Source of the DNA: Amoebophrya sp. AT5.2
Taxonomy: Eukaryota > Sar > Dinophyceae > Syndiniales > Amoebophryaceae
Assembly (NCBI GenBank): GCA_005223375.1
Contig: RXOD01004347.1
Location: forward strand, 1 to 23,643
DNA length: 23,643 bases
Direction: 5' to 3'
Position 1 is the stretch's first letter; the number at the start of each line of letters is the position of its first letter. This document shows positions 1 to 9,603 of this stretch, in pieces. A program made the translations under genes and the position numbers. The notes beneath the pieces were generated by a model. That model was not told where the DNA came from. It made no database searches and was given only the letters and a program-made list of their open reading frames with translations.

Positions 1-74
1 ACCCCCCGTTCTCTGCGCAGAGATTAAAAAGCGTTTCGGCACAGCCTCAAAAGCAAATAAAACAGAATAAGTAC

Positions 75-2387
75 TGATCGAGCACTGCAGGCTTGGCAGT
101 CCTTCTCGGAAACCCACTGGTAATGTCATTGATTCGGCGATGTCCAAAAATTCGGTCGGTGATACGCCGCCTTGGCTCCGGAAATTCTTCCAGTTGTCCC
201 GGCCGGTGTTCCCACTGCCGTAAGTCGGAGAGCGATACACAACCTTACCCTTGTCGTTGTACACCAGGGCGCCGGACTCTATTGCATCGATTTCGGTCTT
301 TAAGTCCTCACAGTCTTCCATCTGACGCCCCCGCTCCAGCGGCGCGTTGGAAGCGGGGTGCTTGTCCCCCCGACCCGGAGTGTTGAAATGGCGAAGGAGA
401 GCAGAACGCTCCATGCAGTCCGTTACAGCGGAACCGCGCGGCCGCACAGGGTCGCGGAGTGGCTCGAGACCTGATTGATGATCATTCATGATAAATTTAG
501 TTTTTGTAACGGATGAGAGAGAGAGAGAGATAGAGATTCCACAAACTACGTGTAACGGATGAAGATGAAGAACAGGAACTCATGCACATGAGTATATCGT
601 ATCCACCAAGTGCATCAACTGCAAACCTATGTAGAGATACAGCCAGAGCCAAGCACTACCTATGGGGCAGATGAGGGAGGGTTTGCCCTCTCGGAAACCC
701 GGCGTATCGGCGCCGCCACCAGCATCCAGCCATTCATAAAATGCTTCGGGTGACAGCGCTCCGTCGGAGGCAAAGTTCCTCCATGTTTCTTTTCCCTGAT
801 ACTGCAACTCACTTGGGTGCGGAAACGTCGCCGGGGCCTCCGCTTCTACTTCGGCTGGAGTAGGATTCGGAGCGGCTCCTTCATCGACAGTGCCGGGAGG
901 CGCTTCTGCTTGTAGTTGCGGATTGCCCTCATTGTCGCCACCAGAGACAGGTGCAGTTCCATTTGAAACGGGAACGGGTTCAGAAATACGGCCCCCGCCG
1001 AATCTCAGTTCGCGTGCTCTTCGCATGATGTCTCTAGCCGACTGGCCCATCATGCCGACCAACCCCACTGCACCGGAGGCCGACCAGTTGGTGCTGCCAG
1101 TGGCGTTGTTCATGGGCGTACATGGTGTCGTCCTCGCCCCTGGCGCTGGCGGCACGTTCACGTCGTCCTCCAGAAATGGTTTCAGCATCGCGGCGTAGGG
1201 TCCGGCGCCCTGTCCCTTCAAAACCAGCCTCACGAACCGCTGCGGGTCGCGGTTCACGCCCCCGACTGCGAAGCTTTCGGTGACCCCGTCCCCCTGCTTG
1301 TTGAACTTCTCGATCAAGTCTTTGTAGATCTGCGCCGGCCCCGGAACGTTGCTCCGCCGCATCAATTCTTCCACGTTTTCCCCGTGCGGGACGTCGGCCG
1401 GATTAATCCCGGACAATTCGTCGTTGGCGTGCCAGAGCCCCGGCGGGTGGTCCCGATATTGCACGCTGCGGTCCATGCGGTGGCCGCGGACAAAGACCGT
1501 CTGGTCCATCGGCTCGTCGGGGTCATAGTCGTCGTCGTCCTCGCTAGCGGGGGTTCGCCGCCGCCGCCAGTTGTCGGGGAGAGAACCACAAGACGCGCGG
1601 ACGAGGTCGTGCGGAAAATAAGGCGAATGGGGGTCGGGGATGCTGTTGGTGGATTGGCATTGGTCTTGGTGGGTGGAGCGACTGGTACGAAAAAAGTGAG
1701 AATCTCAATCTTTGACTTTGATGTTTTCATTCCATCTGTATCTATGTACGCCTGCTAATATTGATGCCGGAGGTGGAAGCTGGGTCTGTCTCTCCTATCT
1801 CTCCGATCGATAAAAATGAGCCACCTACAGCAGGGAGACAGTAAAACTCGTCCACACACTCACAGACACATGCATCACACGATTCAATCTTTACAATTTT
1901 ACCCAAGATTCCACAACACGTGGTCCTGTTCGAAGGGAAGCGTGTCCGGCGGAACGTATTCCGCACGGCCGTCCGGCGACAGTTCGTCCCATCCGCGACC
2001 GACCGCTTTTGCGATGGCCCACTGGTCGCTTCCGCGCCACCACTTTCTTCCCTTGTTTGCCGACCACCAGGCCGAGTAGGCCACCCGACTCACTACTCTC
2101 GACCTCGTCTTTGGCAGCTTGGGGTCGCAGTTCGAGCCGTACACATAGGTCGTGTCGGCTCCCGACTGCGGAACCGCCTTCGAAATGGGACACGTAATCG
2201 CCGCAATGACCTCGGAAGCGAAAACTTTGGGCCGCTTCTGGTAGAAGGGAACCCATGTGGTGTCCCCTTCACCGGACGAGGACGCCCTGGCGGTGGCTTG
2301 GGATTGTTGCACGATTGTGGACGTCGCGACGAGAAGCAAGAGGGCTGCTGGCGCAGCTGGGGCAGTACTCGCGGACAATATCGCCAT
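75..2387 (-). CDS. Secreted multi-exon protein with a duplicated WxNF...GFREGxPSL motif (3' partial)
   Basis: Function not recognised. Proposed exons are 2387-1903, 1681-660 and 470-75; the gene then continues past the left edge. The start is the ATG at 2387, which gives a signal peptide (hydrophobic run PAALLLLVATSTIV, about residues 13-26). Exon 1 continues with a Trp-rich stretch (SAWWSANKGRKWWRGSDQW). Joining at CTTGG|GTAAAA and TTCGTACCAG|T keeps the frame and enters an Asp/Glu-rich stretch followed by the long frame containing VQYRDHPPGLWHANDEL. The next junction, CCCATAG|GTAGTG to ATCAATCAG|GT, is also in phase. Residues about 462-502 (TWRNFASDGALSPEAF, then PGFREGKPSLIC) resemble residues about 596-634 (NWKNFRSQGGVSPTEF, then VGFREGLPSLQC), so exons 2 and 3 end in paralogous units. 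No catalytic motif is visible. Coding status is well supported; exact splice sites are inferred. Confidence 0.7.
471..659 (-). other. Intron 2 of the secreted repeat protein gene, with (CT)n tract
   Basis: 189 bp, donor GTAGTGCTT and acceptor ATGATCATCAATCAG, phase 1 on both sides. On the minus strand it holds a CT microsatellite (plus-strand GA run about 514-531) that could act as a polypyrimidine tract. It also holds two copies of a 12-bp direct repeat, tgtaacggatga on the plus strand, at 505-516 and 551-562. In-frame stops lie inside it (TGA at 580-582). Confidence 0.5.
1682..1902 (-). other. Intron 1 of the secreted repeat protein gene
   Basis: 221 bp, donor GTAAAATTG and acceptor TTCTCACTTTTTTCGTACCAG (pyrimidine-rich on the minus strand). 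The upstream exon leaves two bases (GG) and the downstream exon supplies T, making a Gly codon. Both flanking exons have in-frame stops just inside the intron (TAA at 1899-1901 and a TGA near the acceptor), so removal of this segment is needed to join the two frames. Confidence 0.6.
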
Positions 2388-2660
2388 CTATTTTCTTGAT
2401 ACAGTTACTTCAAAAATGCAGCTCGCGCGCCACCGCCACCAGGCAGGGGGAAGCAAAGAGTCCCTCCTCCTGGGACGTGGTATGGATTTAATTTTCAACA
2501 CCGAAGCTGGTGAAGAGCGTGAGCAAACGCTTGTACTTCCTGCATCATCTGCATCCCGATCAATCTTTTATTGCATGCTAAAATCTAATAAAGGGGTGCC
2601 CGCGAATAAACCGTCTTCCGATGAACAATATTATCTGCACGCAAGAGCTATCAATCAAGA

Positions 2661-2861
2661 ATGAACAAGATCAAGAGATACCACGACCAAAGAGAACAGC
2701 CTGTCCCTGATGTTGATGCTGCGGGGATGTCGCCGCGAGCTGCTCCTAGTCGGTTTCGGTTCCTTCTTAGCTATTTATACATATAGATACATTTTGGCTC
2801 ATTACTAACGGTTTCCTTTGCAGCTGCTGCAGCTGCTTATGTGCTGGATGAGGACCTATAG
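2661..2861 (+). CDS. Very small two-exon candidate, speculative
   Basis: An ATG at 2661 opens a 41-codon frame whose first 29 residues look protein-like (MNKIKRYHDQREQPVPDVDA...). A pyrimidine-rich acceptor, GGTTTCCTTTGCAG, ends at 2823 and is followed in phase 1 by codons for AAAAYVLDEDL and a stop at 2859-2861. A weak donor (A|GTCGGT after 2748) would join the two in phase and give about 41 residues through a 75-bp intron, shorter than the other introns here. Alternatively the frame simply ends at 2786. The downstream segment could also be the last exon of an unseen gene, or chance. No function can be suggested. Confidence 0.2.
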
Positions 2862-3037
2862 TACTTAAGTCATTGCGTTTGCCAATAGCAATGCCCAAGC
2901 GGAGAAGTGCTGAGACTCTCATCGAGATTGCCGTTTACAATTTTCCATCGGATTGTGGTTCCGGGGTATCAATCAGCGGCGCGCTTGTGTCGAAGAAAAT
3001 GCAAAAATCTGTCACCGTTCCAGAACCAATAATGACG

Positions 3038-3085
3038 GAGAAGATACCAAGCAATCAATCAATCAGTGCGAGAAGATACCAAGCA
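3038..3085. repeat. Direct repeat of gagaagataccaagca, period 32
   Basis: Two exact 16-bp copies lie at 3038-3053 and 3070-3085, separated by a spacer containing a short (aatc)n run. It looks like a local slippage or tandem duplication in non-coding DNA. Confidence 0.8.
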
Positions 3086-3591
3086 GAAACGACGCCAGCG
3101 CTGCCAGTATTACTATTAGTAAGCAAGGAAAGTAGTCCGACCAACTACAACTACAACAGACTGCAGAACAACTATGTATTTACTTTTTACATCCATCATG
3201 ACAATAAACTATTGTCATTTTCTGGTGCGCTAGATTTAGATTGGTCTCGTCACAAAGTGAAGGCTTAGGCTTCTCATGTTAGCCTTTCGTTTGTTCGCAG
3301 CATAAGTAGGAAAAGAAATTGCGATTTCTCCTGCTGCAGCGTGCCTATCACGTAAAAAACCCGATAGACGGAATGGTCCAGCAGCAGCAGCAGCACTAAC
3401 AGGGCTCTAGTACTACACGTTTCTTATTCTTTAGATTTCGTGCGTGGAGGGCGTCCGTGTCGTTTGGTTTTTTACTTTCACACGTAGCTGCAAGAAGTGC
3501 AGGAGCTGGAGCTGCAGAAGCTCGAGAACCTACTACAGCACACACCTCGTCTGCCTCGCCGTGGATGACGAGCTTGATGGACTCAGTTCGG

Positions 3592-6500
3592 TCATTCTTT
3601 CGTCATCCGCCTTTTAAAGCAGCAGACGCCCAATACAAGCAGTGCCACCACGCTGCACAACGCCGCCATGACGATCACGACCAGCCTCACCGCGCTTGCA
3701 AACCAGGCAAAGCTCCCAGCAGCTGCTCCGGCACATAGCAGCGCAACGACGACAAAAATCTTAACCACGACGGAGCCAGTGCCGCCGGCAACGACAAGAT
3801 GTTGAAGGTCCTGCTTCTTCGTTTCGTCTTCTTCATCATTCAGATCTGCACGTGGACATACACCTTTGCTGTGCGTTGTGCAGCTCTTCATGCGACCTAC
3901 ACCCGGAAAACTTTCTCCCGCCATGGACTCTCGCAGCTCTTGCTCCACGTCTGAACCTTTTTCATTGATGATGCAGCTGCTCTCTGGGAGAGCCGCTCCG
4001 ACATGCAACATCATGGTCGTGTGGGAGTCCTCGATCCGGATTTCGACTTCTTCTGATGTCGCCACCTCTTGCAGTTTGTTTTTTTGTTTTTTTCTCATGG
4101 CGTGACGGCTTCGAGGCAAGAGTGCATCGTCCTCTGAGACGTCGCTGACACAACTTTCATCATCATCTTCATCTTCCGCCGCCGCTTCCGGTATCGGCGA
4201 ATCTTGCGGGACGGCTCGGGTCGTGCTCGTCTCTTTCTTTTTCGTCAGCAGTGGCGAGCTTTCGAGGACGCGACCCGAATAGGTTTTGTTCACCAGAGGC
4301 TCGCGTACGGAAGAGGTTCGGCGCAACAGGACATCTGCATCTCCATGTGCCGTGGCTGCTGGTGCAGGGGCACCGCCTGTGGATAAACTCGTTGCGCAAG
4401 AAGAGAAATTGCGACGTGCTCGCGTTGATGACCCGACGCGTGCAAGAGCCGCTGGTGCGGAGCCCGAGACCAGAACGACCTTGTGGCGATTCAGGGAATT
4501 TTCTCGTTTCTTGTGGATGTCTGACGTCGATTTTGCGATTGCGGACCTGCACTTGATGCTCCTTCTGCGTTGCACATTGGAAAAGTCTTCTTGATGTGCG
4601 TCGTTATCCATATTCTGTTCCTCTTCAATTTGCTCCACGATATGCGGTAAGCCGAAGCCTGCAGCTGCTTTCGCGAACTGTCTGCTTTTACTCCGCGAGC
4701 GTGGCCGGCGATCACGCGCAGGCTCCTGAAACAATATTTTCGGAGCCCCACTGCCGACATGGAAATTTGGACGCACAATCGCGCGGCGGCACGTCGCTGG
4801 CGAGAAGTTCTTGCGCTTCGTCTCGCGCATGACAAATTTGAGCTCTCGCGCCGACCACCGCGCCTCTGGCCGCCGCATCAAACACCGCTGCAGACACGTA
4901 TTCAACTGCTCGAAAAGGCATGCGTCGAGAATCTGTAACTTAATCTTTGCAGATTCAGATTCTGTGAAGCCTGTAGCCCCACCGCTGTCGAATACAGACG
5001 AGCGGGAGTTCGGAGCATCGAGAAAAGCCGAGCATCCCTCTCCAACAAACAAATCTTCACCCGACATCTTCGCTGTCAACAGCGGCTCCTCTCTCGGGTC
5101 GCCTGACCCTGTCGTTGCTGTAGCGGCTCCTCTTTCTGGTCGTGGCGAAGACGAGCGCCCTGTAGCCGCCCCCCGGACAGTTGCGCTTTTCAACTTCAAG
5201 AGACCACTGCCGTCAGCGTCACAAGCGTCCGTGATGAGACTGAGAGTAGACGTACTAATCCTATTTTTCCCACCATAGGCGCGCGCCAGGGTCTCCATCA
5301 GCCTGCCGACGTCGCACACATCAGAAAATCTTTCTACGACGGGGAACTGAATCACCCATCGCGCGTCGATGATGCAAAACATGATGCTGTTGCGGCTGCG
5401 ACCACACGACTCGTAGGGCGTTTGCAGGTGAAGGAGCTGGTACAAGATGATGCCCAAGCTCCAAATGTCAGACTTGGTCGTAATGTGCAGGCGATCCAGC
5501 GTTGCTCTGTCCGCAACTCCTGCGACCGGAGGTGACGGTGAAGGTGATGGCGATGGAGGTCCGTTGTCACAATGGTCTTGTTGTCCCGCACGACCGCGAC
5601 CTTTGCCTTTAATATCTCCATCGATTGCAGCGATTACGCCGCCACTTTTCGATCTCGTTCCGGTTCTACTTGCGCCCTCGGTTTCTTCATCTGGTGCTCT
5701 CTTTCGGTCCTCCGGCTGGTACAGGCTCTCGGGAGCGATGAAGTGCGTAGTGCCGCAGTGGTCGTACTTCGTGAGGTGGCTCTTGTCGTCCTCCAGCGCT
5801 CGCGCTAGCCCAAAGTCCGCCAATTTCAAGGTGCCAAACTGCCCTTTCCCCGCCTGGTCCCAAGGCATAAACGGCACGTCACGAACATCACCATCAGCAC
5901 CTGCACCACCAAGCTGTTGTAGCTGCACATGGGGAAGATCATGGTCGTGACGATCATGGAGGCTCCTCGTCCCACGACCACGAGGTCCGAAGTAGAGAAA
6001 GTTCGCTGGTTTCAAGTCCTGGTGGATGATTTTGTGTCCGTGGATGAAGGCGACGGATTGTACCATCTGGCGCCAGAAGTGCGCGATACGGGTGAGAGGG
6101 GTGATTCCATGCGGCAGGTATTGCTCCGTGTACCTCTCGAAATCCATGTCGGCACACTCCAGAAAAATGAACAACTGCGACGTCTCCTTCACCAGCCGAC
6201 TGCCGTAGCAATGCACGACGAACGGCGACTTTTTATTCCGCGTCCTGGAGGTACTCCGAGTAGAAGCGCTTCCGGATGATCCGGCGTGTTGAGGCAGACT
6301 CGAATGCGACGAAGGAGCCTCAGTTGCGAACCTGCGAAGAAGCTCGACTTCCTGTTGGAAGATGGAAAGGTGCTTCGCGTTTCTCGCTGAAATCATTTTC
6401 AGGGCGTACTTTTTGTTGTTGCGAGTGACTTCATACACCGCCGCGGACCCGCCGCGCCCAAAAAACTGTCCTACGAGAAAAGAGCCATTGTTCACGCTGA

Positions 6501-9500
6501 AAGATTCGCTAGCTGCAGCGTCGGTTGTGGTCGACGTCGAGCTTCCTTCCATCGATAATGTTGGTGTCCTCCTCGCCCTCGCTCCACCAGAGAAAGAAAA
6601 AGAACGAGTGGCCGAGAAGGGCGAGGTCGTTGCCGTCGATGACGAGGACGACAATCTCGATCCGGCAGTGGCAGTCGGCGTGGCTGCAGGAAACCGACTG
6701 GCATCAACACCAGCTACAACTTCTGTGACATCTTCTACTTTCTCCGGCTCCTTACTCTTCAGTGATAGACCAAAGCCTCCAACTGAAGCGACGCTCCCGC
6801 CAGTTAACACTTGCGCGTGCTGCAGCGAGACGAGCGCGTCGAGCTCCAGACCGTCGATGTCCAATAAATCCTCCTCGTCGTCTCCGGCCGATGCCTCATG
6901 CTCGTCCCCTACTGCGCTGAGGGCATTTCCTCGAGGATCATCGATATGACCATGATCTCGACGATCACCATCTTCACGCCTTCCGTGACCACGTTCAGCT
7001 TCTCCTTCTCCTTCAGTCGAGGGGCTAGAAGACAGCGAGACGACACTCTTCGGAGAGTCGTCCTCCTCCCCTTCGTGTCCACCGGGCTCCGGCTCGCCAG
7101 CCTCAATATCGAAATCGAACGGCAACGGATGGTGCTGCAGCTGTGAATGTCCGCTTCCGTCGTCGCTCCTTGTTGAAGTTCGATCACTATTCGCGCCCGC
7201 AGGCGCACGGTGGTCTCCCCCATCTTGATCCTCTGTTTCTGCTGGCATCCCGTTTTCCACCTTCCCTTTCCCGGCTGGGTCACCTCCGCGACGGCCTGCT
7301 TCTACAGCTCGCTTTCCCTTTCCGGGTGCGATATCGTCGAAGACCGTTCTCCGCGCCTCTTCCGACAGCATTAGCAGCACCGCCAGAAGCACGACGCCCG
7401 TCGCGACCAACATTAGGACCACAATCGCGAGCACCCCAGTAAGCACGTTCTTCACCGTTTGCCTGCGTCGGCTCCCTGGAGACGAAGGTGCTGTTGCACT
7501 TGCCGTTGCACCTCCCGTCGGGCGGGACGAGGGGGGAGAGCCATCTCCTGCTGCCGCCTCTACTGTCGCCTTCGGCGGTGGCGGGAGTCTGGGAAGCACT
7601 GGTAGGGTCTGGGTCACGAGCAAAGTAGAACTACCGGAGGTGCTTCTGGGGGAGGGTGACGGCGGCGAGGAGGAGGGAATGGGTGAGAGCAATGGCGAGA
7701 GAGAGGTCACTTTCGACGGAGTCGTCAACAAGGAATTACCGGCGTCGGCTGTCGACGCTCCTGCTGGGTCGTGGGCGGCCGCACTTCGCGCCCGCTCCAG
7801 AGCCTCCTCGTCGGCACGAAGTGGCTGCAGAACTGGCAGTGGGGGTATGAGGCGAATGATATTCGCGCCGCGTCGTCCCTGCCGCTCCTGCGCCGGTCGG
7901 GGCGGCCGCAACTCCGCGACGTGACCCTGCAACAAGGGTCCTTCCTCCATTGGCCAGGACCAGTGGCGACGCGGCATTTTTGGCTCTGTACCTAGTGGTG
8001 TCCAGGGAGAATCACTAGCAAAATCTTGTTCTGGACGCGGCGCTAGCCTCGTGTCAACTCCCTGCTCAGTGGCAGAGTCAGTCGACGTATTGCCACCTCC
8101 GTGTTGATGTCGTTGTTGATGTTCGCTATCCTGTTTCTGCTCCTGATGGGCCGGTGGTTGCTGCTGTTCCGCCTGCATCTGCGTCCGATTGGAGCCACTG
8201 GCCGCGCTTGGTGATATTCTTCTCGCCGCGATCATAGGGAGTCGAAGACCACTAGACGGCTCGCCGGAACCGAGGGGCGACAACCGGTCCCCTCCTGGCA
8301 AGGGTTTTTCTTCCGCGACTCCAGCCCCAAAATCAAAGGGGTCTTGTCGCGCGACTTCAGCCAGAAGTTGTGGAGAGAGCTTCCGGCCGCGTCGAGACAA
8401 CGGGGCGCGTGTCACTCCTGGTGCGTCGGGGCTTTGTCCTTCGGCGCCGTCGACTGGCGGGGGGGATCCCGTTTCCGTTTCGTCAAGGTCAAGCGGCTGT
8501 GGACGACTACGCCTCCGGCGTCGATCTCGATCCTCGCTGCTCCTATAATTTTGTGATCGGCCGCTCTGGCTCTCTGTCTCTTGTTCGCGCGGGGGCTGCA
8601 AATCGCTTTCCTGTCCTCCACCGTCCGCGTTATCCATTCGTGCAGGCCCCGGTCGCGGCGCGTCCCGCCTCCTGCTGGTTCTCCTGCTTCCAAGATCACT
8701 ACTCCTCGTAGGTGTCGGCGGCTCCGCCGGACTGCGAGGATCGTGTTGTACAACGTGCTTTGCTTTTGCTTTTGGTACTGCAGCTGCTGCATGTCTCTTC
8801 GCCGGGGTCGACGGTCGCGAGCGTGGACGTGGTTCCGCCCCTTGTTGGGGCGGACGAAAAACCTTCGCGACCTCCTGAACGATTTTTCCGGGCCCCTGCT
8901 CCACCATCTTGGAAAAATCGCGCTCAACTTGGCTGACCATGTTCGCGAATTCTGCGCCCGCATCCGCAATAGCCCTCGCAGCCAGCTGCATGGCTGGCGA
9001 GTCTTTGCCTGCGGCCGCCGAGGTATCACTATCACGACCGAGCCCGTCGTCCTTGGGCTTCGGAAATAGTGCCAGCGCGATCTGCTTCGGCAGGGGAACC
9101 TGCTCTCCACCTCGCGGGGGCGCTGGAGCGACATGTTGGCCCTCCTCGTCGCGTCGTTGTATTTCAGCTGGTGCCTCTGACAGTGCGCCGCCAGCATCTT
9201 CTTTTTCACCATCTTCCTCTTCGGCAACATTCGCAGCAGAGCTATCGAGTGCATTCGCACCGGACGAGGACGAGGTTGCGGCATTCAAGGAGCTAGCAGA
9301 TGACGCGTCTGTTGACGACCGCCCGATGCCGTGGCCGTTGGAAATCACGTGGGCTACTCCTGCAAGTACATCATCTTCTGTCTGTGGCTCGCCCAGCTTG
9401 TTTGCCGCACGCGGTGTGGAACTGACAGCGGTTGGCTGGAGCGAGAGCAAGAGGACGCCACAGAGGCATAGCACGACGGTCCTGCTTGCCACAGAATGGC

Positions 9501-9603
9501 GGCGAACAGTGAATGTCGTACTTGTGTCGGCAAATGTACGGGGTCGGTGACGATTATCGCGGGCAACAGGAGCAGAACTTTTTCGTGAAGAAGAAATATC
9601 CAT
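3592..9603 (-). CDS. MPS1/TTK-like protein kinase in a large predicted membrane protein
   Basis: 2003 residues in one open frame. The kinase domain spans about 1042-1595: glycine loop GRGGSAAVY (1049-1057), VAIK-type lysine in YALKM (K1069), helix-C Glu in QQEVELL (E1085), catalytic loop HQDLKPANFL (D1196, N1201), DFG 1263-1265, GTTHFIAPES (APE 1290-1292), SDIWSLG (D1379) and a C-lobe Arg in RRPEARW. The order and wording match the MPS1/TTK family (HSDLKPANFL, SDVWSLGCILY), so Ser/Thr kinase activity is expected. Unusual features are a hydrophobic signal or anchor at about 42-59, a strong membrane span at about 717-746, and a C-terminal hydrophobic pair at about 1945-1968 and 1972-1996 ending in KRRMTKE. 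About 650 residues of Ser/Pro/Arg-rich disorder precede the central span and an acidic linker follows it. Large inserts interrupt the kinase. The start is the only ATG giving the N-terminal hydrophobic segment. The kinase call is firm; membrane placement is predicted by eye. Confidence 0.92.
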   Translation of the reverse strand: MDISSSRKSSAPVARDNRHRPRTFADTSTTFTVRRHSVASRTVVLCLCGVLLLSLQPTAVSSTPRAANKLGEPQTEDDVLAGVAHVISNGHGIGRSSTDASSASSLNAATSSSSGANALDSSAANVAEEEDGEKEDAGGALSEAPAEIQRRDEEGQHVAPAPPRGGEQVPLPKQIALALFPKPKDDGLGRDSDTSAAAGKDSPAMQLAARAIADAGAEFANMVSQVERDFSKMVEQGPGKIVQEVAKVFRPPQQGAEPRPRSRPSTPAKRHAAAAVPKAKAKHVVQHDPRSPAEPPTPTRSSDLGSRRTSRRRDAPRPGPARMDNADGGGQESDLQPPREQETESQSGRSQNYRSSEDRDRRRRRSRPQPLDLDETETGSPPPVDGAEGQSPDAPGVTRAPLSRRGRKLSPQLLAEVARQDPFDFGAGVAEEKPLPGGDRLSPLGSGEPSSGLRLPMIAARRISPSAASGSNRTQMQAEQQQPPAHQEQKQDSEHQQRHQHGGGNTSTDSATEQGVDTRLAPRPEQDFASDSPWTPLGTEPKMPRRHWSWPMEEGPLLQGHVAELRPPRPAQERQGRRGANIIRLIPPLPVLQPLRADEEALERARSAAAHDPAGASTADAGNSLLTTPSKVTSLSPLLSPIPSSSPPSPSPRSTSGSSTLLVTQTLPVLPRLPPPPKATVEAAAGDGSPPSSRPTGGATASATAPSSPGSRRRQTVKNVLTGVLAIVVLMLVATGVVLLAVLLMLSEEARRTVFDDIAPGKGKRAVEAGRRGGDPAGKGKVENGMPAETEDQDGGDHRAPAGANSDRTSTRSDDGSGHSQLQHHPLPFDFDIEAGEPEPGGHEGEEDDSPKSVVSLSSSPSTEGEGEAERGHGRREDGDRRDHGHIDDPRGNALSAVGDEHEASAGDDEEDLLDIDGLELDALVSLQHAQVLTGGSVASVGGFGLSLKSKEPEKVEDVTEVVAGVDASRFPAATPTATAGSRLSSSSSTATTSPFSATRSFSFSGGARARRTPTLSMEGSSTSTTTDAAASESFSVNNGSFLVGQFFGRGGSAAVYEVTRNNKKYALKMISARNAKHLSIFQQEVELLRRFATEAPSSHSSLPQHAGSSGSASTRSTSRTRNKKSPFVVHCYGSRLVKETSQLFIFLECADMDFERYTEQYLPHGITPLTRIAHFWRQMVQSVAFIHGHKIIHQDLKPANFLYFGPRGRGTRSLHDRHDHDLPHVQLQQLGGAGADGDVRDVPFMPWDQAGKGQFGTLKLADFGLARALEDDKSHLTKYDHCGTTHFIAPESLYQPEDRKRAPDEETEGASRTGTRSKSGGVIAAIDGDIKGKGRGRAGQQDHCDNGPPSPSPSPSPPVAGVADRATLDRLHITTKSDIWSLGIILYQLLHLQTPYESCGRSRNSIMFCIIDARWVIQFPVVERFSDVCDVGRLMETLARAYGGKNRISTSTLSLITDACDADGSGLLKLKSATVRGAATGRSSSPRPERGAATATTGSGDPREEPLLTAKMSGEDLFVGEGCSAFLDAPNSRSSVFDSGGATGFTESESAKIKLQILDACLFEQLNTCLQRCLMRRPEARWSARELKFVMRETKRKNFSPATCRRAIVRPNFHVGSGAPKILFQEPARDRRPRSRSKSRQFAKAAAGFGLPHIVEQIEEEQNMDNDAHQEDFSNVQRRRSIKCRSAIAKSTSDIHKKRENSLNRHKVVLVSGSAPAALARVGSSTRARRNFSSCATSLSTGGAPAPAATAHGDADVLLRRTSSVREPLVNKTYSGRVLESSPLLTKKKETSTTRAVPQDSPIPEAAAEDEDDDESCVSDVSEDDALLPRSRHAMRKKQKNKLQEVATSEEVEIRIEDSHTTMMLHVGAALPESSCIINEKGSDVEQELRESMAGESFPGVGRMKSCTTHSKGVCPRADLNDEEDETKKQDLQHLVVAGGTGSVVVKIFVVVALLCAGAAAGSFAWFASAVRLVVIVMAALCSVVALLVLGVCCFKRRMTKE

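Larger units (their letters stand above)
2388..3591. other. Intergenic interval of about 1.2 kb
   Basis: This separates the start of the secreted-protein gene from the 3' end of the kinase gene. It is more AT-rich than the flanking genes and has no long ATG-initiated frame with coding-like composition. It contains an AT-rich stretch near 2769-2795 (ctatttatacatatagatac), a weak plus-strand mini-gene candidate (2661-2861), a 16-bp direct repeat (3038-3085) and a short CAG run near 3379-3393. The promoter of the secreted-protein gene must lie in its left part, but I see no motif that identifies it. Confidence 0.5.

Noticed and set aside
1384..1758. Plus-strand frame of 124 codons antisense to the secreted protein gene
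   Set aside because: Low-complexity Val/Gly/Arg composition, explained by the opposite-strand Asp/Glu-rich exon.
2891..3268. Plus-strand frame of 125 codons in the intergenic region (MPKRRSAETLIEIAVYNF...)
   Set aside because: AT-rich codons, a nucleotide direct repeat inside it read in different frames, no splice or homology support; probably chance.
8412..9284. Minus-strand frame of 290 codons overlapping the kinase gene in another frame
   Set aside because: It lies inside the 2003-residue frame, has Arg/Pro-rich composition typical of a shifted frame through GC-rich coding DNA, and has no recognisable segment.
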